5,142 bases of DNA, from NCBI GenBank assembly GCA_003973375.1, contig QNYL01000142.1, positions 1-5,142 of the forward strand, written 5' to 3'. A model generated the notes under the pieces. That model was not told the DNA's origin. It worked only from the letters and a program-made list of their open reading frames with translations, and did no database searches. The DNA comes from Flavobacteriia bacterium (GTDB lineage Bacteria > Bacteroidota > Bacteroidia > Flavobacteriales > Flavobacteriaceae). The position numbers and the translations under genes were made by a program. Each line of letters starts with the position of its first letter. The first letter of the stretch is position 1. Positions 1-5,142 of this stretch are shown piece by piece.

Positions 1-221
1 CCTACAGGATTTCCCTTGCTGTTTTCAGTCATAGAACCGGGAAGATGTGTCTTTTCAGAAAAATCACTTTCAAACCATTTTTGAGAAACACCCTGATCCT
101 GAGGATCCATTTTAAAATTCCACTCTCCTGATAGATCGATCTGATCGGGTGCCTGTTGACCGCAACTGCTAACGAATTGTAACATCGTTAAGAATAAAAA
201 ATATTTGAATATTGATTTCAT
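1..221 (-). CDS. Glycoside hydrolase family 2 lipoprotein, N-terminal fragment (cut by window edge)
   Basis: Translating leftward from the ATG at 221 gives 73 codons before the window ends, so only the N-terminus is seen. Residues 1-19 form a lipoprotein signal peptide: a lysine-containing start, a hydrophobic stretch (YFLFLTML), then a lipobox V-S-S-C with Cys20 as the probable acylated residue. Residues 30-73 resemble the start of the sugar-binding jelly-roll domain of GH2 enzymes (beta-galactosidases and relatives): LSGEWNFKMDP, a following GV...W, then LPGSM and a GNPV-like turn. The catalytic domain is outside the window, so substrate and activity cannot be judged. It starts 41 bases after the GH97 stop codon, with no promoter seen between them, and is probably the third gene of the operon. 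No Shine-Dalgarno sequence precedes the start, as is usual in Bacteroidota. The GH2 call rests on the sugar-binding motif alone; a related GH2-like carbohydrate-binding protein is the main alternative. Confidence 0.8.
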   Translation of the reverse strand, partial: MKSIFKYFLFLTMLQFVSSCGQQAPDQIDLSGEWNFKMDPQDQGVSQKWFESDFSEKTHLPGSMTENSKGNPV

Positions 222-262
222 AGAAAAAATTTTAGTCAGATCTAAGAGATAGATCTTTATTT

Positions 263-2215
263 TTAATCTTTTGAAATTCTGGCCAGCCATCCTCCTCCTT
301 TGGCAAGATGAATCTTTATTTTTGAAGAATTTGATACCTCCTGCGTTTCGATTTTATAATCAAAAGCAGTAATATCTGCATTTGGACCATCTTTTATAAA
401 TTCCATCTTGTAATTCCCTTTTCCAAGGAAATCAAGAGATAATTCAAAATCACGGGCATCCCAATCGGTAATTGCCGCAATAAACCACTCATTTTGATGT
501 CTGCGGGCCAAAATGGTATATTTTCCGATTTTAGATTTAAGCACTTTGATCTCATCCCATTCAACGGGTATTTTAGCATAAAAATCGGTGCATTCCTTTT
601 CCCGGTAATAGTCGGAAGGACTGTCGGGTAACATTCTCATCGGACTCTCAAGAATGACTGATAAGGCTATAGAATGCGCACGTGTTCCCTGTCCCATAGG
701 TTTATCGCCCACAGGTCTGAAATCTTTTTTAGAAGCATTTCGGGTGGCATAAGGGATGTAATCCATCGGGCCTGTAAACATACGAAGATAGGGTAAGAGG
801 TTGTGATGAACAGGGTTAGCTTCTGATGTCCAGCCGTTATACTCAAATTCAATGAGCGCTTCTCTAGTAATCACATTGGGATAAGATCTTCTTAAACCAG
901 TAGGTTTATAAGCACCATGAAAATTCAAAACCATTTTACGTTTGGCTGCTTCCTGTGCTGCTCTGTGATAGAACCGTACCATTTCCTGATCATCACGGTT
1001 CATAAAATCAAATTTAATTCCTGCAATTCCCCATTTTTCAAAACGATCAAAATTACCTTGCCAGTCCTTTTCAAATGCCGACCAGATGGCCCACAACATG
1101 ATCTTGATGTCTTTAGATTTTGCATAGCTAATTACTTCTTTCATATCCAGATCTTTATTGACTCTGGAGAGGTCTCCCTGATCGGTCCAGCCATCATCAA
1201 ACAGAAAGTACTTAAAACCATATTTATGGGCAAAATCTATAAAGTATTTTGCAGTTTTTGTATTGACTCCTCCTTTGAAATCGACACCGTAAATACTATT
1301 CCTTCCCCACCAGTCGAAGGCTACTACTCCCGGTTTGATCCATGAAACATCTTTTATTGCCAGTGGTTTTGCCAGTTGATAAACCAGATTGTTGGTTAAA
1401 AGTTCAGCATCCGTTTTGGCAATAGCAAACAAACGCCACGGGAAAGTGCGTGAACCTTTGGTCTTTGCAATATAATCAGCATGTTTTTTAACCTGACCAT
1501 GTCTATAGGCATCATCACTCTCTATCAATTCCAACGGATACCCCGCATGGGCTGATGACAGTGTATTGTTATTGATTTTTTTTAACCACATACCGGGATA
1601 ATCTTCCAGATCAACTTCTGTGATCATGATCCGTGGTTTATTTTTTCTTATCACCAAAAACGGGAATCCCAGATAACTTTTTTCTGAGATCTCATCTATT
1701 TTCTTGATCTCGTAGGGTGTTTCATAGGAGGAATTAAATGTCTCCGATTTCTGAAAGTAAAAAGTATCATCCGGAAGTGTCTGAAATTCCATATTTTCAG
1801 TGATTACTGTAATATCCGAATTGAACCGGGTGACAAAACGATAAGCAACACCGTTGTTATATGCTCTGACAAGAAGACTGTAACCACCTTTAAGATCGAT
1901 CTTCAATTCGTTGTAATGATCCGTTATCTTCGAAACTTTTTCTTTTATTGCAGGGATAATAATATTGTTGTAGGATTTTACTCCGGTCTTTCTGATACGC
2001 ATTTCTTTACCGAGAATCCTGCCGTCCTCCAAAAGCATGTTGATATTCCGGATATAAAAAAGTGGAGCGTCATTTTGATTAACCACAATTTCTAAATTAT
2101 TATCTACCTTTACAGTTGCCTGAATCCTTCCGTCGGGGGAAGTTAGTTTATAATCTTTAGCAGTAAGCGAATAGATTCCTGTAAACCAAATTATTACGAT
2201 CAAAATATTTTTCAT
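263..2215 (-). CDS. Secreted GH97 alpha-glycosidase, retaining type (alpha-galactosidase-like)
   Basis: This 650-residue protein has the usual GH97 architecture. A Sec signal peptide (about residues 1-19, probable cleavage after SLTA) leads to an N-terminal beta-sandwich (about 20-285) with the family signature TEVDLEDYPGMW at 199-210. A TIM-barrel catalytic domain follows (about 290-555; FDDGW at 339-343, KFDFMNRDDQ at 401-410, FHGAYKPTG at 432-440), then a C-terminal beta domain (about 560-650). GH97 contains inverting SusB-type alpha-glucosidases and retaining alpha-galactosidases such as BtGal97b (nucleophile Asp415, acid/base Glu470). Here Asp403 and Glu458 are 55 residues apart, the same spacing, and the position of SusB base Glu508 is Gly434. 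Glu452, and probably Glu200, fit the calcium ligands. A retaining mechanism is therefore predicted; alpha-galactoside is the likeliest substrate, with beta-L-arabinopyranoside or other alpha-glycosides possible. The signal implies the periplasm. It lies 26 bases after the porter gene and probably shares its transcript. The start has an A-rich leader (AACAA) and no Shine-Dalgarno. Confidence 0.93.
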   Translation of the reverse strand: MKNILIVIIWFTGIYSLTAKDYKLTSPDGRIQATVKVDNNLEIVVNQNDAPLFYIRNINMLLEDGRILGKEMRIRKTGVKSYNNIIIPAIKEKVSKITDHYNELKIDLKGGYSLLVRAYNNGVAYRFVTRFNSDITVITENMEFQTLPDDTFYFQKSETFNSSYETPYEIKKIDEISEKSYLGFPFLVIRKNKPRIMITEVDLEDYPGMWLKKINNNTLSSAHAGYPLELIESDDAYRHGQVKKHADYIAKTKGSRTFPWRLFAIAKTDAELLTNNLVYQLAKPLAIKDVSWIKPGVVAFDWWGRNSIYGVDFKGGVNTKTAKYFIDFAHKYGFKYFLFDDGWTDQGDLSRVNKDLDMKEVISYAKSKDIKIMLWAIWSAFEKDWQGNFDRFEKWGIAGIKFDFMNRDDQEMVRFYHRAAQEAAKRKMVLNFHGAYKPTGLRRSYPNVITREALIEFEYNGWTSEANPVHHNLLPYLRMFTGPMDYIPYATRNASKKDFRPVGDKPMGQGTRAHSIALSVILESPMRMLPDSPSDYYREKECTDFYAKIPVEWDEIKVLKSKIGKYTILARRHQNEWFIAAITDWDARDFELSLDFLGKGNYKMEFIKDGPNADITAFDYKIETQEVSNSSKIKIHLAKGGGWLARISKD

Positions 2216-2241
2216 TTGTTATTGTTTTAAAGCTCTAATAT

Positions 2242-3636
2242 TTAAACTCCTATGATTTCTTCTTCAATTTCTTCTAAAGATTTTCCCTTGGTTTCCGGTA
2301 ATTTTTTATAGATAAAGATAAATCCGAGTACAGAAATAATTCCGTACATCCAGAATGTTCCTGAAGCTCCCAGAAAATGGTTTAACAACGGGAATGTATA
2401 GGTAAGGATAAAACTGGCCAGCCATAATGCCACTGTTGCAACCGCCATGGCAGCACCCCGTATTCTGTTAGGGAAAATTTCAGAGAGTACCACCCAGGTA
2501 ACCGGAGCCAGAGACATGGCATAACTTGCTATGGCAAGGATTACCAGAATCAGCAATGGCCATCCGTTGATCTGAAAATAGTACGCTGCTCCCATCAGGG
2601 CGTAGATTCCGGCAAGGCCTCCTGCGCCCATCAGCATCAAAGATCTTCGACCCCATTTATCAACGGTATAAATGGCTACAAAAGTGAAGATGAGGTTAAC
2701 ACTTCCGGTAATCACAATGTTGAAAAGGATATCGGAAACACCGTATCCGGCAGCGGCAAAAACTTCTTCCGCATAGTTAAAGATCACATTGATTCCGCAC
2801 CATTGCTGGAATGCAGCAATAACAATTCCGATAAGGAGTACTTTTTTAATTCCGGGTTCAAACAATTGTTTGAAATTTAATTTCTCATCTTTCTCAAGCG
2901 TGTTTTTGATATGATCTACTTCCTCTTTGGCATAGGCATCCCCGCCAATTTTAGAAAGGATTGAAAAAGTTTTATCTGTTTTCCCGTTTGTGGCCAGCCA
3001 TCTCGGACTCTCAGGCACAAAAAACATCAGAATAAAGAATAATCCGGCAGGAATCATTTCCACCCAGAACATCCACCTCCATCCCATCTGGCCGTTCCAC
3101 GAATTGAGAATTTCAAGATCAGTAGCGTTGGCAGCAACCGGTTCGGCAATCTGCCAGTTGATCAGCTGGGCTGCAAGAATACCCACAACAATGGTAAGTT
3201 GATTTAAAGAAACAAATTTTCCCCTGACAGCTCCAGGTGAGATTTCGGCAATATACATAGGGGAAAGGTTAGAAGCCATTCCAATGGCAATTCCACCGAT
3301 GATCCTGTAAACGATAAAATAGGAAAATATGCTTGTGGCTCCTGTACCCAGAGCGGATAATAAGAACAGAAAAGCAGAAAGGATCAGCAGTTTTTTTCTA
3401 CCGTAACGGTCGCTGAGTATGCCGGAGATGACGGCACCTATCAGACAGCCTATCAGTGCTGAGCTCATTGCCCAGCCCTGTAGTGAAGGAGATTGAGCAA
3501 TATCAAAGAATTTTTCATAAAAAGGTTTTGCACCGCCAATAACTACCCAGTCATATCCAAAAAGAAGACCGCCCATGGCTGTTACCAGTGAAATTTTCAA
3601 TAAAAAAGAATAGTTGAATTTTTTTGTTTGCTCCAT
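2242..3636 (-). CDS. Sugar porter family MFS transporter (probable sugar:proton symporter)
   Basis: The 464-residue inner-membrane protein has about 12 hydrophobic helices and the marks of the sugar porter family (XylE, AraE, GalP, GLUT). These are GGLLFGYD in helix 1 (22-29), the loop motif DRYGRKK (76-82), RIIGGIAIG (111-119), PESPRWL after helix 6 (208-214), DKWGRR in the matching second-half loop (326-331), and the C-terminal PETKGKSLEEIEEE (447-460). Asp29 matches the proton-coupling Asp27 of E. coli XylE. Gln277, Gln278 and Asn283 (QQWCGIN) and Trp381 match sugar-binding positions of XylE and GLUT proteins. Length is typical. The helix 1 signature reads FGYDWVVIGG where XylE has roughly FGYDTAVISG, so the imported sugar cannot be named. 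It is the first gene of the leftward operon, and its position with two glycosidases suggests that it takes up the monosaccharide they release. The start at 3636 is the first Met before the first helix and follows a candidate promoter by about 28 bases. Confidence 0.93.
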   Translation of the reverse strand: MEQTKKFNYSFLLKISLVTAMGGLLFGYDWVVIGGAKPFYEKFFDIAQSPSLQGWAMSSALIGCLIGAVISGILSDRYGRKKLLILSAFLFLLSALGTGATSIFSYFIVYRIIGGIAIGMASNLSPMYIAEISPGAVRGKFVSLNQLTIVVGILAAQLINWQIAEPVAANATDLEILNSWNGQMGWRWMFWVEMIPAGLFFILMFFVPESPRWLATNGKTDKTFSILSKIGGDAYAKEEVDHIKNTLEKDEKLNFKQLFEPGIKKVLLIGIVIAAFQQWCGINVIFNYAEEVFAAAGYGVSDILFNIVITGSVNLIFTFVAIYTVDKWGRRSLMLMGAGGLAGIYALMGAAYYFQINGWPLLILVILAIASYAMSLAPVTWVVLSEIFPNRIRGAAMAVATVALWLASFILTYTFPLLNHFLGASGTFWMYGIISVLGFIFIYKKLPETKGKSLEEIEEEIIGV

Positions 3637-3640
3637 CGGG

Positions 3641-3656
3641 TTAAAGAATTAAAGAA
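3641..3656. repeat. Tandem octamer TTAAAGAA x2 in the porter leader
   Basis: Two perfect, directly adjoining copies of TTAAAGAA occupy 3641-3648 and 3649-3656, beginning 5 bases upstream of the porter ATG. On the transcribed strand they read TTCTTTAA twice and fall in the expected 5' untranslated leader, close to the ribosome binding region. They may be a simple slippage duplication. No function is shown by the sequence. Confidence 0.5.
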
Positions 3657-3664
3657 TTTCAACT

Positions 3665-3695
3665 CAAAATTATAACTTCATCAGGGTTCTTAAAA
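3665..3695 (-). promoter_or_regulatory. Candidate leftward promoter for the porter-GH97-GH2 operon
   Basis: On the minus strand the bases at 3672-3665 read TAATTTTG, an exact fit to the Bacteroidota -7 box TAnnTTTG. Nineteen bases upstream there is only a T run (TTTT, 3695-3692) rather than a good TTG-type -33 element. This weak upstream box would suit a promoter that needs an activator such as the divergent AraC-type protein. The ATG of the porter is 28 bases downstream, leaving a short leader. The -7 match is seen directly; promoter function is inferred. Confidence 0.5.
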
Positions 3696-3697
3696 TA

Positions 3698-3725
3698 GAT
3701 AATAAATACAATAAAATGGATTATC
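3698..3725. repeat. Inverted repeat, candidate operator of the AraC-type regulator
   Basis: GATAAT at 3698-3703 is matched by its exact reverse complement ATTATC at 3720-3725, with 16 bases between, so the arm centres are 22 bases apart (about two helical turns). It sits immediately upstream of the candidate leftward promoter, where an activator would bind. AraC-family proteins more often use direct repeats, and a 6-base match in such AT-rich DNA can easily arise by chance, so this is a weak candidate. Confidence 0.25.
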
Positions 3726-3752
3726 TTCTTATTTTTATCCTATTTTTACATT

Positions 3753-4631
3753 ATGGAAAAATATCAGGATTTTAAAAAGGGGAAAACGATTGTATTGCCC
3801 AAAGGAATACTGAATGAACTTGAAAAAAATGAACTTACAAGTTCGTTGATGGTTACTGATATTGGTTATTTTGAAAAGGCTCATAATCATTACAGAGAGC
3901 GTAAGCAAGGCTGTAAACAAAATATTCTGATCTATTGTACAGATGGCGAAGGTTGGTTTGAAGTAGATCAAAAACGGCAGCATCTTCAAAAGAACCAGTA
4001 TGTAATCATTTCATCAGGTACGCCTCATAAATACGGCAGTTCTAATCATAATCCATGGAGTATATATTGGATTCATTTTACAGGTTCTAAATCTCATCTT
4101 TTTATCAATCATCCCAATGAGAAGATAGGAATTGATCTGGCTTCCAATGCCCGTTTTGCCGACAGGATTATTCTTTTTGAAGAGATTTTTAACAACCTTG
4201 AGATGCAATACAGCATTGAAAATATAGAATATGCCAATATTTGTTTGTGGCATATGCTGGGTTCTTTCAGGTATTTGTCCCAGTTCAGAAAAATAACAGA
4301 ATACAATCAAAAAGATAAGATCGATCAGAGCATCCGTTATATGCGTGATCATATGTCGGAAAAGATCAGCCTCGAACAAATAGCAAAAAGTGTTGGTCTT
4401 TCTGTTTCACAGTTTAGTTTGCTATTTAAAAAGAAAACTTCCCGAACACCGATCGATTATCTTTTACATCTCAGGATCAGACAGGCATCGCGTTTACTCG
4501 ATTTTAGTTCCATGCGAATTAATGAGATCTCAAATCAGGTAGGTTTTTCGGATCCCTTTTATTTTTCAAGGATGTTTACCAGAATTATGGGAATCTCACC
4601 TAAAGCATACAGAAATCAAAAGAAAGGTTAA
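3753..4631 (+). CDS. AraC-family transcriptional regulator with cupin sensor domain
   Basis: The 292-residue protein has two parts. Residues about 30-110 form an AraC-type cupin ligand-binding domain, with a GEGWFEVD strand (66-72), a short stretch with SGTPHKYG (88-95) and the WSIYWIHFTG motif (102-111) that is common in this sensor fold. Residues about 190-290 form the double helix-turn-helix DNA-binding domain: the first HTH around SLEQIAKSVGLSVSQFSLLF (206-225), the second around INEISNQVGFSDPFYFSRMF (256-275), ending with the family hallmark GISPKAYR (280-287). Length and domain order are those of the AraC/XylS family sugar regulators. It is divergent from the porter-glycosidase operon with 116 bases between starts, so it is probably the local, sugar-responsive activator of that operon. 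The ligand is unknown. The ATG at 3753 is preferred because the next Met is residue 33, inside the cupin domain. No Shine-Dalgarno is present. Confidence 0.93.
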   Translation: MEKYQDFKKGKTIVLPKGILNELEKNELTSSLMVTDIGYFEKAHNHYRERKQGCKQNILIYCTDGEGWFEVDQKRQHLQKNQYVIISSGTPHKYGSSNHNPWSIYWIHFTGSKSHLFINHPNEKIGIDLASNARFADRIILFEEIFNNLEMQYSIENIEYANICLWHMLGSFRYLSQFRKITEYNQKDKIDQSIRYMRDHMSEKISLEQIAKSVGLSVSQFSLLFKKKTSRTPIDYLLHLRIRQASRLLDFSSMRINEISNQVGFSDPFYFSRMFTRIMGISPKAYRNQKKG

Positions 4632-4646
4632 GTTTGATCGAATACC

Positions 4647-4673
4647 GGTAGAATTTTTGGATTGAATTCTGTC
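4647..4673 (+). terminator. Weak hairpin downstream of the regulator gene
   Basis: AGAATT (4650-4655) pairs with AATTCT (4665-4670) across a 9-base loop. The stem can be extended to 9 pairs by two G-U wobbles and a closing G-C. It begins 16 bases after the regulator stop codon, which is the right place for a terminator. However, the stem is AT-rich and no T run follows directly, the nearest being at about 4696-4702. It is not a convincing intrinsic terminator. Confidence 0.2.
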
Positions 4674-4753
4674 AGCAGAAAACAGATCCCGAATTATTTT
4701 TTAGATATTTATGTTATTTAACCTTTTTTCAATGATATTCGTCTAAAATCTGA

Positions 4754-4782
4754 TTTTTAAGAATAAAAACTCGATATCTTTG
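4754..4782 (+). promoter_or_regulatory. Promoter of the DoxX-like membrane protein gene
   Basis: TATCTTTG at 4775-4782 is an exact fit to the flavobacterial -7 box TAnnTTTG. A T-rich element (TTTTT, 4754-4758) lies 16-17 bases upstream in the place of the -33 box, though without the usual TTG. The ATG is 30 bases downstream of the -7 box, giving a leader of roughly 20-25 bases. This indicates that the membrane protein gene has its own promoter and need not be cotranscribed with the regulator. Confidence 0.55.
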
Positions 4783-4812
4783 ATAAAGAATTCAGAATAA
4801 TTCGAAATCCTG

Positions 4813-5142
4813 ATGAAAATTACTTCCTTAAAGTCAATAGAATATATTTTAAGAGCCGTTGTATTTCTTACTTTTTTAGGGCATGGCGTAGTTGCATTAC
4901 AACGTAATCCCGTTTGGCTGGGTTACCTCTTAACAGCCGGATTTTCTATGGAGCAGGCAAAAACACTAATAGTTTTTATAGGTATTCTGGATTTGATCGT
5001 AGCTGTAACAATTTTGTTTAAACCCTTTAAATACGTTGTTGTCTGGGCAGTTATCTGGACTTTCCTGACCGCTCTGATCAGACCTGCTTCCGGAGAACCT
5101 GTATGGGCCTTTGTAGAAAGAGGAGCAAACTGGGGAGCTCCC
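4813..5142 (+). CDS. DoxX-like multi-pass membrane protein, N-terminal part (cut by window edge)
   Basis: An open frame of 110 codons runs from the ATG at 4813 to the window end with no stop, so the C-terminus is missing. Three hydrophobic segments are visible: about 12-29 (with FLGHGVVAL), 50-69 and 73-89. After them comes a conserved-looking polar stretch with TALIRPASGE (86-95) and ERGANWGAP (102-110). The helix pattern, the GHG in the first helix and the ER..NWGAP motif resemble DoxX-like integral membrane proteins annotated in Bacteroidota, whose biochemical role is mostly unknown. An in-frame TAA at 4798-4800 lies only 12 bases before the ATG and no other start codon is suitable, so the start is well fixed. 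The gene has its own TAnnTTTG promoter and is 181 bases from the regulator, so a link to sugar use is not supported. The membrane location is fairly sure; the family name is tentative. Confidence 0.75.
   Translation, partial: MKITSLKSIEYILRAVVFLTFLGHGVVALQRNPVWLGYLLTAGFSMEQAKTLIVFIGILDLIVAVTILFKPFKYVVVWAVIWTFLTALIRPASGEPVWAFVERGANWGAP

Larger units (their letters stand above)
3637..3752. promoter_or_regulatory. Divergent regulatory region between the porter operon and the AraC-type regulator
   Basis: These 116 bases are all that separate the two divergent start codons and are strongly AT-rich. They should hold the promoters of both transcription units and the binding sites of the AraC-type regulator encoded alongside. 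Visible inside are a TAnnTTTG box facing left, a perfect 6-base inverted repeat (GATAAT and ATTATC), a tandem octamer TTAAAGAA, and two copies of TATTTTTA just before the regulator start. No convincing promoter facing right can be named: the two TATTTTTA copies resemble the -7 box but lack its final G and lie very close to the ATG. Confidence 0.7.

Noticed and set aside
917..1345. Plus-strand open frame of 142 codons
   Set aside because: It lies wholly inside the GH97 catalytic domain on the opposite strand, has no domain-like composition and no promoter; it is a shadow of the real gene.
2990..3202. Plus-strand open frame of 70 codons
   Set aside because: It is antisense to the well-supported porter gene and shows no recognisable protein features.
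3730..3748. Two TATTTTTA copies as a -7 box for the regulator
   Set aside because: Both lack the final G of TAnnTTTG, no TTG element sits at the right distance, and the second copy is only 4 bases from the ATG.
3735..3989. Minus-strand open frame of 84 codons overlapping the regulator start and the divergent promoter region
   Set aside because: Its composition is that of a reversed AT-rich coding sequence, and it would overlap both the regulator N-terminus and its upstream region.
4014..4379. Minus-strand open frames opposite the regulator gene
   Set aside because: They are antisense to the AraC-family gene, whose domains are clear; the translations show no coherent family pattern.
4788..4803. 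Small hairpin GAATT/AATTC in the leader of the membrane protein gene
   Set aside because: Only 5 mostly A-T pairs with a 6-base loop; too weak to claim a riboswitch, attenuator or terminator.
1..5142. Search for mobile elements, CRISPR repeats, tRNA/rRNA genes, or a novel defence or mobile system
   Set aside because: No transposase or integrase motif, regularly spaced repeats, terminal inverted repeats or RNA gene patterns were visible; nearly all the sequence is accounted for by five ordinary coding regions.

Overview
The window looks like a chromosomal sugar-use locus from a member of the Bacteroidota, most likely a flavobacterium of the Chryseobacterium type. Several things point this way: the AT-rich coding style, the lack of Shine-Dalgarno sequences before the start codons, promoter boxes fitting the flavobacterial TAnnTTTG pattern, a family GH97 glycosidase, and a lipoprotein glycosidase with a Bacteroidota-style signal. 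The genus is an inference; no rRNA or other marker gene is present.

Layout: three closely spaced genes are read leftward (minus strand). In transcription order they are a 12-helix sugar porter of the major facilitator superfamily (2242-3636), a secreted GH97 alpha-glycosidase (263-2215), and the N-terminal part of a lipoprotein of glycoside hydrolase family 2 (1-221, cut by the window edge). The gaps are only 26 and 41 bases, so they probably form one operon. A 116-base divergent intergenic region separates them from an AraC-family regulator with an N-terminal cupin sensor domain, read rightward (3753-4631). After a 181-base gap containing a clear TAnnTTTG promoter, a DoxX-like multi-pass membrane protein begins on the plus strand (4813) and runs off the right edge.

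Working model (inference): the two exported glycosidases trim an oligosaccharide or glycoside in the periplasm or at the outer membrane, the porter brings the freed monosaccharide into the cytoplasm with a proton, and the AraC-type protein senses a sugar and controls the divergent operon. The GH97 enzyme carries the retaining, alpha-galactosidase-type residue pattern rather than that of the inverting SusB-type alpha-glucosidases, which favours a galactoside or similar substrate. No SusC/SusD pair is visible in the window, although one could lie beyond the left edge.

I see no mobile element, CRISPR array, RNA gene or clearly novel system. The points worth a second look are the catalytic class of the GH97 enzyme, the likely location of the GH2 lipoprotein, the altered first-helix signature of the porter, and possible operator sequences between the divergent genes.
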